Source of the DNA: Calycina herbarum
Lineage: Eukaryota; Ascomycota; Leotiomycetes; Helotiales; Pezizellaceae
Reading direction: 5' to 3'
NCBI GenBank assembly: GCA_001414485.1
Contig: LLEY01000044.1
Location: 186,001 to 250,000 of the forward strand
Length of the DNA stretch: 64,000 bases
The first letter of the stretch is position 1. Every line of letters starts with the position of its first letter. Positions 33,044 through 42,416 of this stretch are shown in pieces. The notes below the pieces were generated by a model. The model was not told where the DNA came from. It did not search any database and saw only the letters and a list, made by a program, of their open reading frames with translations. The translations under genes and the position numbers were made by a program.

Positions 33044-34528
33044 TCAGGGTTCCCCATCCCACAAGAACCTATGTGTAGACGGGAATGGATTCAAATGCAC
33101 GACCACCCCTTTATCATTACCCTCTTTTACGACCTTGTCGCATTGTTCCTTGTAACTATCATCCGCCTCGTAGGGGCATGAAATATGTATTTCCTGCAGA
33201 GCAGATAACCGAGAATCGTGCCGAGAATGGAGGTGACGAAACAAGGCGTCAAGAGCTTCTTCATGATGATCAATTCCTTTCGATACCAATGAAAGCTGGG
33301 CGACTGAAGAAGGTATTAAATCGACAAAAGGCTCTGATGGGTTGGTAGTATCACCAGCGGCGGCAGCGATATTACACATAACAAGTTCCAGAGGAATCTC
33401 GAGCGTTTGTAGTCGCTGAAACCCAAGTATCGATGCTTTCCCTGGAACGATAGAGCCATGAAATTCGCGGATGGTAACTGAAAGTTGCACCAGATGTCTC
33501 CCAGTCTCGCGCTCAACGGCTTCGACAAACTTGCAAATGTCCCAGTCCTGATTGGGGGCAGCATTTTTCGTACTGTGCCAATATCTAAGCGTCTTCAGGG
33601 AGGGGGTATGCTTGAGAAAGTCGGCAATTCCAAAGTCGTCGATGCAGCAGCTCACTAGATGAGCCGCTTGTAGTGCTTCGGCGATATAATTCAAATCTCC
33701 GAATGCAACACTCCCAGGTATGCCCTCCAATGCTAGGCAGCTAGGGCCACGAAAAGACCGCATTTTCGGCAGAGCGAGAAAGGGACTCGCCCACCTCAGA
33801 TCAAATCGATCTGATGGGTTCAGCATTTCACCCCCCTCAAATCTCGTTACTGCAGCGAGGCTGGATTTGGACAGCTTGGCTTTGTTAACGACGGCGTCCA
33901 GGAGTTTGTCCGTTGCATCATTCGGCTTCCAGGACCGTGGGATGATAAGTTTCTCGATGTTTGGCAGCAGCGTCAAAAGAAAGGCAGCCCCGTGCTGAGA
34001 GTAGCGGCTCTCTCGGACGTCTTCTTCGAAGGTGGTATAGTATTCCTTCCAGTCGAGATTGGCTTCTTTGAGATAGGTAGAGTTGGCAAATAATTCGACC
34101 ACAGGTCCGCCATCCTCAATACTTGGCACTGACTTGGGCTGTCCGCGATTTTGGAGCAGTTGACGAGTTAGGGATTGGCTATCAATTTGGAATGTTGCCG
34201 TTCGAATGTAGGGAGCCACCTCGGGTTCGGCGGCAATGAGCGTGATCATATCACAGGCTGAGATGAGATTCACGTACGACCCGCGAGGCCGCAGATAGTA
34301 CTCAAACGTTTGGAAGCGCGAGCGTAGCTCACGATGGCGGTCCATGAATGGTGTGCATCGCTCATATATTCTCTTGCAAGTCAATGCCATGCTCTCAAAA
34401 CCTTCTGGTAGAGTGCGTTTGACAATCTTGTCGAGAAGCTCGACCGGTAGCTGCGTGAGCATCATTGTGTTGTAGTGCGTGATGGAATGGGTTCTTGTCT
34501 GTGAGAGTAATGTTTGAGTGAGATTCAA
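33044..34528 (-). CDS. F-box protein
   Basis: Single open frame of 494 codons. The first Met gives a 21-residue lead; the more likely start is the Met pair at about 34465, because MMLTQLPVELLDKIVKRTLP is the beginning of an F-box (LPxELLxxI), continuing SMALTCKRIYERC at the expected distance. The rest has leucine-spaced segments, as in fungal F-box proteins with leucine-rich C-terminal halves, with no named domain visible. F-box proteins link substrates to SCF ubiquitin ligases through Skp1; the target here is unknown. The ATG is followed closely by a promoter region shared with no neighbour; the next gene starts 1.1 kb away in the opposite direction. Confidence 0.75.
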   Translation of the reverse strand: MNLTQTLLSQTRTHSITHYNTMMLTQLPVELLDKIVKRTLPEGFESMALTCKRIYERCTPFMDRHRELRSRFQTFEYYLRPRGSYVNLISACDMITLIAAEPEVAPYIRTATFQIDSQSLTRQLLQNRGQPKSVPSIEDGGPVVELFANSTYLKEANLDWKEYYTTFEEDVRESRYSQHGAAFLLTLLPNIEKLIIPRSWKPNDATDKLLDAVVNKAKLSKSSLAAVTRFEGGEMLNPSDRFDLRWASPFLALPKMRSFRGPSCLALEGIPGSVAFGDLNYIAEALQAAHLVSCCIDDFGIADFLKHTPSLKTLRYWHSTKNAAPNQDWDICKFVEAVERETGRHLVQLSVTIREFHGSIVPGKASILGFQRLQTLEIPLELVMCNIAAAAGDTTNPSEPFVDLIPSSVAQLSLVSKGIDHHEEALDALFRHLHSRHDSRLSALQEIHISCPYEADDSYKEQCDKVVKEGNDKGVVVHLNPFPSTHRFLWDGEP

Positions 34529-35588
34529 CGAAGTGACGTAGAAGAAATAATTTATAATTGCATCACATGACCTCCAAGCGAGACCAATAGGGGCGCGGCC
34601 TAACCGCCGATAACGTGAGTTCTATTCTTGGTGTAGGGGGGTGGCGATGGGGGTTTCACGGTTTAACTACTCAGAACATAAGAAAACTTGATTTAAACGC
34701 TTTTATATTACACTGTTACTTTTATAGTGGAGGGGAGATTTGAGCACGAGTTGCATTTCTAATGGCTTATCTAGGTGTTTCAAAACTTCGAAGTTAAAAA
34801 TAGGAACATAAGACAAATAGGTAGAAGCAAATAATAAGAAGTAAGATTCCTACGCTAAGAGAGTATTTGTTTTTCGAATAGTACTCCTCTGCACTCTATA
34901 AAAGTGTCTTTTTAATGTTTTTCGAATTACCTCTTTATAAGGAAGACAGGAGGTAGCTAGCTAGTAACTCCTCTACTTTTCTTGAGAATCGACAAGTATG
35001 AAGTCCTAAAAAAATAAAATCTACCCTGCTCTCAAGTCCTTCAGACGCTCTACGTAGGTGGCTTATAGCTAGAAAATAAAGCCGCATGGAAAGTCAGATG
35101 TTTAATTACCTCCAAGGCACATTCATGCAAAGAGATAACGTTATCAATCAGATTTGCCCTTGGTCGTACAAGATCGGGGCAAAAACAGGGCTAGGTATGG
35201 TCTAGTTACTGGTCAGAAGACGATTAAGTCGTGTCGGTAATACACTTCAGGTTAGTTAAGGCGTAAAACTTGTAGAGATCGCGCAAAGGATTCTTACTGT
35301 ACCTTCCTCTTCACAGCCACGAACCTCACATTTGAAACACCTTATTCAAATACAATCCTTCCAGTCAGATATTAGCAGCGCAGCTGACTTTTACTCGCAA
35401 GTATAGACATTGTATTGGATGAAGAATCTCAGGAATTTGAATTTAACGTCATGGTATTTGAAATGTTATGCTTTCAGGGATGTATAGCTCTACCTATATA
35501 AATCCGGTGTGTGCTTGCTCATAATTGTCCCACCAACAGGACATTCTCCTATCTTCTCTTCTCTTGTTATCTCAAATTTGAGCCCATC
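34529..35588. other. Divergent intergenic region
   Basis: Separates the F-box gene from the secreted-protein gene and must hold both promoters. A moderately AT-rich middle part (about 34680-35000) has no gene. A minus-strand frame overlapping 35490-35765 is antisense to the secreted-protein gene. Confidence 0.6.
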
Positions 35589-37261
35589 ATGATTTATTTC
35601 TTGGTACTCCCAGTTTTTTTGCTTGCTACCAACGCGGCGGTAATTCAGCGTGCTCCTGATGAGTGCCTCGAGGATATCGAAATGACAGTGTTCAATGATG
35701 GACCTAGTGTCACTGGAGATGCGGGTATTGGCGCCGAGTTTGAGACACCATTTGTGAACTTCCAAAATTCCAATTGCAACCTGGAGGATACGTTTGGTGC
35801 AAAACGCAAGCTAGTACAGGGCCGATCGGGAACAAACTTCGACCTATCAGTGGACACTGGCTCAACCGAACTTGGGGCTGGAAAACTCAATCCAGAGTAC
35901 ATTCTTGACGGCAGACAAATCAGAGTCGGAGATGGTAGCGCCGCAGCCGCTGGAGCAGCAGCTTCAAAGGACTTTGTAAGTGCTTTGCGACATATATATG
36001 CATATACATGACTGACTAACATTATCAGACGACTTGGACACCGTGGAAAGACAACCCTCCAAACCAAATCACCATAATTGATTACCCGAAATGTAATCCT
36101 TGGACCATCACAGGTCTGACTGAAAACACTAAAAGCGGTGATATCTTGTGGGTGCCACAGATTACTGCACCTATGCCTCTCGGAGCGGTTTACGCTCTTA
36201 TGAAAGAGAATCTGAAAAATCCAACAACTGACCGAAACATCCTTAACGGACGGACTTCATTTACAACTGGCCAAAACGTGCAGCTTGTGACCAAGGAATA
36301 CTTTCAGTCGGCCTCGCTTAAAATCGATCCCAACACTGTCAATGACGATATGCTTGGATTCTGTACCTTGGTCTTATCCTATGCAAAAGCAGCAAACCGC
36401 ACGCAAATTCCAGGTGTGAGTCCCAAGCATTGGCTGACGTTCATGCCACGAACGGAATTCAACACCATTTTTGCCCAAGTCAGCTCCAAATTCACGAGCA
36501 ATCTGTTCGATATATTTAACACGCTTGCATGCTATAAGACAGATTCAAACGAAGCAGTCACGTAAGTAACCCGAGTTGATTTTCTTGCCTAACTAACAGG
36601 TCGCAGGATCGATACCAACTACTGTAGAGGCACGCCTGCGAGCCCAGTACCTGGTTCAGAATTCGCAGCTTTGAAGTACGAGTTTGACGACACCCCCCCT
36701 GATCCCAGCATCCCAAAAACCATCAACATAGAGGATTGGATTCAAGGCATCGATATCCGCAACCCCAAGCCCGACTTATTGACGGCTTATGACAAAAACT
36801 TCGATAGCTCCATTGGTGGACTCAATCTAGCGACCGAAAGAGTGTTCAATTCACAGCGCGCTGTACCTTTGTTTGAGTTCCGAGACTTGGACCCGCTTAA
36901 GACCTCGGATTTCGAGACTTTCATGGGCAAAGTAGACTCATCGATCCAGGATCTGCACAAACAGTTCGCCACTCCACCCGCAAGGAAAGTAAGACGTGCA
37001 AAGAACTGTGTCCCTAGTCCGACAACCATATCCCCCTCCGCACCAACACCTGTGAGTTCCAGGACTCCCTGTGGTCAAGCTTCGGATTGTAGTCCGACAA
37101 CCATATCCCCCTCCGCACCAACACCTGTGAGTACCGGGACTCCCTGTGGTCAAGCTTCGGATTGTCCTAAAGACTTCTGCCCTCCTTCTGCGGACCCCTT
37201 GGCAAAGGTCTTCACATTCTGCGAGAGTGGAAACTGTACATGTGAGACGCAGATCTCGTAG
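35589..37261 (+). CDS. Secreted protein with a C-terminal 25-residue tandem repeat
   Basis: Three exons, 35589-35975, 36029-36561 and 36607-37261 (introns 53 and 45 bp, phases consistent), giving 524 residues. The start MIYFLVLPVFLLATNAA is a clear signal peptide. The mature part begins ECLEDIEMTVFNDG and contains FDLSVDTGSTELGAGKLNPEYILDG, an Ala-rich GDGSAAAAGAAASKDF, WVPQITAPMPLGAVYALM, and a Cys-containing end, so the protein is probably extracellular. Two exact-length (75 bp) direct repeats encode TTISPSAPTPVS followed by TPCGQASDC, a Ser/Thr/Pro-rich and Cys-bearing stalk. I do not recognise a catalytic motif and cannot name the family; it resembles uncharacterised secreted proteins of ascomycetes. 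Confidence 0.75.
37016..37165 (+). repeat. 75-bp coding tandem repeat, two copies
   Basis: In-frame direct repeat in the third exon of the secreted protein. The second copy differs from the first by a few bases (SSRTPC versus STGTPC in the protein). The near identity suggests recent expansion, and copy number could vary between strains. Confidence 0.9.
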
Positions 37262-37267
37262 AGAGCT

Positions 37268-37460
37268 TTCTGCCTTTTGGTTCCTTTTCTCATTATACAA
37301 GTATGTTAAGGTGTTTGAGCTGTCAGCTATTTGGTTTCTTTTCTTATTATACAAGTGTTATGGCGGTAGAGTTGTCGTTTGGGTGTCTTTTCTTATTATA
37401 CATGTATGTTGTGGCGTTTAAGTTGTCGGCTATTGGTTTCTTCTTTCATTACACAGTCTT
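37268..37460. repeat. Degenerate tandem repeat in the 3' flank of the secreted-protein gene
   Basis: Three to four imperfect units of about 50-60 bp, each with TTTTCTTATTATACA-like and GTTTAAGTTGTCGGCTAT-like segments. They lie just beyond the stop codon, so probably in the transcript's 3' UTR. Confidence 0.7.
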
Positions 37461-37663
37461 TACTATGGGTTTACTATGGCGTACAGTGTGTCTTGTGGCA
37501 GATGGGTTGGGAATTTAAGACTAGGGAATTGAAACATTTTTCTTGTCAAACGTAGTTGCATGGTCGTATACCTAGAAGTGAGAGCGTTGATGTAGACAAC
37601 TTGGCAGCTGAACAAGTATTCAAGAAGCGGGCTAGAGATTTTAGGCTTACTAAAACAGGACTC

Positions 37664-37784
37664 TACTCCCCCTAAATGGATGTTAAGGGTGAACCTATTT
37701 TTTTTTGGTTTTTTTGCTGGAGCACGATCTTTTTAGCTTACAACTTTAAGGTTCAGAAATAGCATTCAATTAGGGGGAGGGGTA
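37664..37784. mobile_element. 121-bp MITE related to the 24.6 kb element
   Basis: Imperfect inverted repeats of about 33 bp. The left begins TACTCCCCCTAAATGGATG; the right, read on the other strand, begins TACCCCTCCCCCTAATTGAATG. Both end inward in GAACCT. The outer TACT plus C-run plus TAAT pattern is that of the element at 24580-24669, so they probably belong to one family. The interior is T-rich without coding content. It lies between the 3' ends of two converging genes. Confidence 0.6.
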
Positions 37785-37992
37785 TATCCAAGCCCTCAGT
37801 TTCACATGATTTCGATCTCGGAAAACTTTGCTTGAGCACTTGTCTGGCAAGTGGTACAAGTGGGAAGGAAAGCAAAGCAAAATTAGATCGTAAAAGCGAT
37901 TAAGCAAAGATGCAAGTAACAAATATTCGTTGACGTTCAAATAAGGCTGGAACTCGCCAGCTGAAGTAAGAGACTCCAAGTGGTCTTTGCTC

Positions 37993-38168
37993 TGCGTACA
38001 CTCGCCTACTTTAATTTGATTGTGCGAAACTACCTAATACAATGAAAAGTATTGTTCGAGCGCATTTAGGAGAATTAAGAACGCGACTTTCTCATTCTTC
38101 TAAAACTTCTCGAACAATAATTTTGATTATTCTAGACTATTTCGCAAAATCAAAGTAGGTGTACGCGT
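37993..38168. mobile_element. 176-bp palindromic MITE, second family
   Basis: Two inverted arms of about 70 bp. The outer parts share GCGTACAC and CCTACTTT, the middle shares TTTTGATTTTGCGAAA-like sequence, and the inner parts share ATTGTTCGAG and TAGGAGAATTAAGAACGCG. It could fold into one long hairpin. Related shorter palindromes occur at about 60655-60748 and, more weakly, at about 60250-60345. It lies just downstream of the dolichyldiphosphatase gene. Confidence 0.75.
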
Positions 38169-38299
38169 AGTAAAACCGACGCTCTTATAAAACAAAAGAT
38201 TATCATACCAAGTGCTGAAAATGATGCCAAGACACACAAAAGTCAAAGATGACATTCAAAAAAGCTCTCAAATTTGAGATTTCTACATTGAGAGCACCA

Positions 38300-39042
38300 T
38301 CACCTAGATTTCTTACCATTAGCATTACTAGAAGAAGCCATCCTCTTCGCCTCCCACTTCTCCCAGCCCGACTGACACAGATCCTCCTCCACAACCAAGT
38401 CTCTCATCCGGAATAACCTCACAATAGGTTGATCCAAAGCCCAAGACAATAACCCAATCTGCCTCACCACAGTCGTAACCAAGAACCACAAAACCGCACT
38501 CACCACCCCCGCCGCAATCCCCACAAACACCTGTTTCTGCGTATGATAATTCAAATATGTCCTACTCCAAGCAACCAGTCCAGCATTCGCCAACGCCAAC
38601 CCAGACAATAGAACTCTAGCCACCATACTCAATGGCATATGCGAAGGTGTGGGTTTCTTAGGTACGTGTCGGAAGAGCAGGAATAGCGTTAAGCTTATGG
38701 AGAAGAAAGACACAAATTGGGCATGTGAAGAGGGCATTCCGTAGCCTTTCCCGTGCATTTGCTTCGGCCTTTCTTCTTTCAATATTCGTTTTAGGGCGAA
38801 GTTTAGGGCTTCGCAGGCCATTTGTCCGCCGAACATGAGGAGGATTTCGATTTCGCGGGTCGACCATATTAGGGTCGCGTAGACTACGCAGAGGCCTTGG
38901 GGGACGAGGGCGAGCCAGGCACAGAAGTAGGATATTGGGTCATTGGGATCCTGAGACGTTAGAAGGGATTTTGGGATGGGAGGGTTACACATACATAATG
39001 AACGTGGGTCAAGGAAAGAGATGCTAATGGAGTGTCGGCCAT
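38300..39042 (-). CDS. CWH8: Dolichyldiphosphatase (PAP2 family)
   Basis: Exons 38995-39042 and 38300-38950 with a 44 bp intron; 232 residues starting MADTPLASLSLTHVHY. The lipid phosphatase signature is complete: KRILKEERP, then GMPSSHAQF, then SRTYLNYHTQKQV, carrying the conserved Lys/Arg, Ser-His and Arg/His. Several hydrophobic helices fit an ER membrane enzyme. In yeast the homologue Cwh8/Cax4 removes phosphate from dolichyl diphosphate on the ER lumenal side, recycling the lipid carrier of N-glycosylation. The short first exon was chosen because it gives the conserved N-terminus; without it the frame starts at an out-of-context Met. The gene is divergent from the RBR ligase, with 490 bp between the starts. 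Confidence 0.92.
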
Positions 39043-39532
39043 GGTCGTGTGCCTTGAAAAAGTCTAGATTCTGCTTGGAGGTTGGAGGTGTGACAATTGA
39101 TTCCTTCTGGAACTCTTCTATGAAAAGAAATTTCCTTTAGACAAAAAGTGCGCCTGGCATATAAAACGAAGTATAGACAAAGAACATTAGAATGTTGGTG
39201 TTACTGAAGTCGGGATGCTGGTTGGATAGTTGTCAAGTGCTTGCCGATTGATAATTCGGCGAACCTCCGCTCCCGTCGAGTCATCTTCCGAAGTTGGCCC
39301 TTAGCCTCACAAATATCGTGTTATTTTATTAGCCCTCCAGCACCACCAAATCTCCCTCACCATCCAGAACATTCGCATGCGATTTCTTCGCCACCTCTCT
39401 AATCACAATATATTTTACAACCCTCACCCAATTTTGCCGTTTATAACCGCGCATCGTGCTCCCTACCTATGACCCCTCTCATCTCAAAAGCACAAGTCGT
39501 TCCCTCGATCGACCGGTGACCTCCCGCCTACC
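39043..39532. promoter_or_regulatory. Bidirectional promoter between CWH8 and the RBR ligase gene
   Basis: 490 bp between two divergent start codons. CT-rich tracts lie just upstream of the + strand start (39350-39530), as is common in fungal housekeeping promoters. No specific operator recognised. Confidence 0.5.
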
Positions 39533-41455
39533 ATGGAGGACGAACGTACCACAGAACTCGAATGTCTCACCGCAATATTCCCAGAGATAGTTTTGGATCC
39601 CGATAACCCCTTTTCTGCTTCCATCGAACTCCAAGTCAACCCTCGAAATCCCGTCAAGGTCGTCTTCCCCGCTGCCTCTGGCATTCTACCTACCCCGCCA
39701 CAATCCGATACATCGAGCCAAATCAGCGCTGAAACTGCAGCAGCAACCACGAATGAACCTCTCGAATCGCATAATCTTTCCTATCTCCCGTCCCTGCAAC
39801 TACACATCACCCTGCCGGAAGGATATCCAGAAGAGAAGCCGCCAATTTTCAAGCTGGAAACATCGCCATCATGGCTCTCACGAACCTACCTAGACGAACT
39901 ACAAGCGAATGGAGATACGATGTGGGAGGAAGCCGGTCGAAGCGTAGTGGCATACGGATATATCGACTCTCTACAACAAGCTGCTGAAAATGCGTTTGGT
40001 TTTGCGGAAGAGGGCAAGATTCTAGAAATCCCACAAGATTCCAAGATTTCCTTGATAGATTCGGATATTCGGTCTACACAAGCTGCATTCGCAAAGGAGA
40101 CTTTCGATTGTGGGGTTTGTCTGGATCCGAAGAAGGGACTCGTTTGTCATCGGATGATTGATTGTGGGCATGTGTTTTGCGTTCAATGTCTTCAAGATTG
40201 TTACAACAATGCTATCAAGGAGGGGAATTTGACATTCGTCCGTTGTCTTGATCCTACTTGCGCAAAGGAGCGCGGGAAGCTACAAGCTGGCAAATCGAAG
40301 AAGCGCAAAATAAAGACTCAACTCAGTCCAAGTGAACTTCTCCAGATTCCACTCGATCCTGAAATGGTTACACGTTACGTTCGGTTGAGACACAAGGCCA
40401 GTCTGGAGTCAGACAAGAACACGATTTATTGTCCGAGAAAATGGTGCCAAGGAGCTGCCAGATCCAGTAAACACCGGAAGCCAGTTGCATTCGACGATGT
40501 TAGTTCGGACGAGGAATCAGAGGCTGAAGAAGTTCAGGATGATGGCAAGAAAGTCAAATACACTGCTGGAAAGGACCTACTTGCTGTTTGTGAGGATTGC
40601 TCTTTTGCTTTTTGCAGCAGATGTTTTCAAGGATGGCATGGAGAATTCACTTTATGTATTCCGAAAACCAGCACTGGTGAACTCACCGAGGAGGATAAAG
40701 CTTCTGTTGAATACGTCAAACTTCACACCACGCCTTGCCCAACTTGCGCCACTCCAGCTCAGAAGACTCATGGTTGCAATCATATGATTTGCTTCACTTG
40801 TCGCTCTCATTTTTGCTACCTCTGTTCTGCTTGGCTATCTCCTTCAAATCCCTACGCCCATTATAACACCGAGAATACCAGCTGTTACATGCGACTGTGG
40901 GAACTTGAAGGAGGAGATGGAGATGATGTTGGAATTGGTTACGAAGGCGGAATAGTACGACCTGAGGATGTCCCCGATCCAGAGGAAGAACCAGCACCAG
41001 AAGTAATCCAGCAAGAACCCGAAATCGAAGAACCAGAGGACCAAAACGCTCCAGAAATCGCTTTCATCGACCCGGTTCCCCATGAACCATTACAAAGAGA
41101 AGGTCCCTTGGTTCTTCGAATTAATCAACTTCCACCTCAACCCATCCCCGCTCCCGCCGTCCCAGATCCACCACGTGGAAATAGAAGACATCGCGGACAA
41201 GGCGCCCAACGTCAGCCCCCTGCTCGCATTGTCCGAGGAGGACAAGCTGGACGTCGTGGTGGAGGACAGGGAATTAGAAGAGAACGAGGTTTTGATGGCG
41301 ATGCAGGACCGCTTCCACCTCGAGGTCAGGAAGCAGCTCAACAGGCTTGGATTCAAATGTTTGTTCAGATGGCTTTGAATGATGAAGAGGATCAGCTCGA
41401 TAGTGATGATGATGAGGATAATAACGATGGTGCTTGGGAGATTCCCGTTCGGTAG
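39533..41455 (+). CDS. RWD-RBR E3 ubiquitin ligase (RNF14/ITT1-like)
   Basis: Single exon of 640 codons. Residues about 5-150 form an RWD domain (ELECLTAIFPEI at the start and LPEGYPEEKPP). RING1 begins at about residue 193 (CGVCLDPKKGLVCHRMIDCG, then HVFCVQC). An IBR region follows with YCPRKWCQG and CEDCSFAFCSRCFQGWHG. RING2 is at about 402-431 (CPTCATPAQKTHGCNHMICF); the Cys after THG, residue about 415, is in the position of the catalytic cysteine of RBR ligases. The tail is acidic and Pro-rich with an RG-rich patch (RRGGGQGIRRERG). RWD plus RBR is the arrangement of RNF14 and yeast Itt1, which are linked to translation quality control and termination. The tail past residue 480 is longer than I expect for the family and of low complexity. 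Confidence 0.93.
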   Translation: MEDERTTELECLTAIFPEIVLDPDNPFSASIELQVNPRNPVKVVFPAASGILPTPPQSDTSSQISAETAAATTNEPLESHNLSYLPSLQLHITLPEGYPEEKPPIFKLETSPSWLSRTYLDELQANGDTMWEEAGRSVVAYGYIDSLQQAAENAFGFAEEGKILEIPQDSKISLIDSDIRSTQAAFAKETFDCGVCLDPKKGLVCHRMIDCGHVFCVQCLQDCYNNAIKEGNLTFVRCLDPTCAKERGKLQAGKSKKRKIKTQLSPSELLQIPLDPEMVTRYVRLRHKASLESDKNTIYCPRKWCQGAARSSKHRKPVAFDDVSSDEESEAEEVQDDGKKVKYTAGKDLLAVCEDCSFAFCSRCFQGWHGEFTLCIPKTSTGELTEEDKASVEYVKLHTTPCPTCATPAQKTHGCNHMICFTCRSHFCYLCSAWLSPSNPYAHYNTENTSCYMRLWELEGGDGDDVGIGYEGGIVRPEDVPDPEEEPAPEVIQQEPEIEEPEDQNAPEIAFIDPVPHEPLQREGPLVLRINQLPPQPIPAPAVPDPPRGNRRHRGQGAQRQPPARIVRGGQAGRRGGGQGIRRERGFDGDAGPLPPRGQEAAQQAWIQMFVQMALNDEEDQLDSDDDEDNNDGAWEIPVR

Positions 41456-42416
41456 TGGATGAGATGAGAAGGGTGGAGGAAGGGAGAGGAAAGGGAAAAT
41501 ACATAATTTGAGATGAATGACATATAGATGATTTATGGGCGCGGGCATAGCGAATGGCGTTTTTTTCTTGCTGGGGGATGCATGGGATAGGATGTGACAG
41601 ACAAGTCATAGCAGAGTGCGCCGACTATTACTAGATAGATTACGCTTTTAAGAGTAGACTCGAGAGAACGAGTTAAGTAAAATTGATAAATATCTCCGCT
41701 ATATTGTGCAAACTGAGTTCTTGATTTCAGAGTAAATATGATGTTTAAGTAAGATAACTGGTTTTCTGCCAAGACTTCTTTCTCGACGCAACCTTGACCA
41801 AAGAAATCTTTCATAAAAACGGACGAGCCACGAGTACCACAATCAACTTAGCTACTTATATATACTTTGAGTTAAGCACAGAAAGAATCTTCTATATCAT
41901 ACCAATAAGGTTAATGTTACCTCTCACTTACTCTCACTTCCAGTAGAATTTAAGAAAATACCCTAGGCCAATCCTTCCCCATGCAGTTACGAATACAACG
42001 ACCCCCCCCCCCCCCCCCCCCAATTTGTCCTACATAAAAACCCCTCCTCACATCATCTCGATAGAAACGAATACTTTGCATCGGTGTAAGGTGGCGGAAG
42101 GAGGTCTGTGGCTATAGTTGGGCAGAATCATGGCGGGGACACGGTGGGCGGAAATGGGGGGTACATTCTCTTTCCCCCGAGAGAGAACCTTGGGAAGTGT
42201 CTTGATGGGCCGGGTCTATCATTGGGTATTGATAAGGTGGTCAAGCCTTGCATGGCTGGCTGGTAGTCTTGTTCGCTGCATGCTTGGTTGGACAACAGCT
42301 CAGCCTGATCGCGACCTCTCTCCTCATTCCAATTTCCCCTCTGCTTCTTTCTTTCTTATTTATACCCCGCATTGCCTTTTATTCTTTCGGCCGTCATTTT
42401 TGGTTGTATTTGCGCC
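41456..42416. other. Intergenic, with a long poly-C run
   Basis: Holds the 3' flank of the RBR gene and the promoter of the kinase gene. At about 42003-42021 there is a run of C of about 19 followed by AATTTGTCC. No gene seen; small frames on both strands lack support. Confidence 0.6.
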
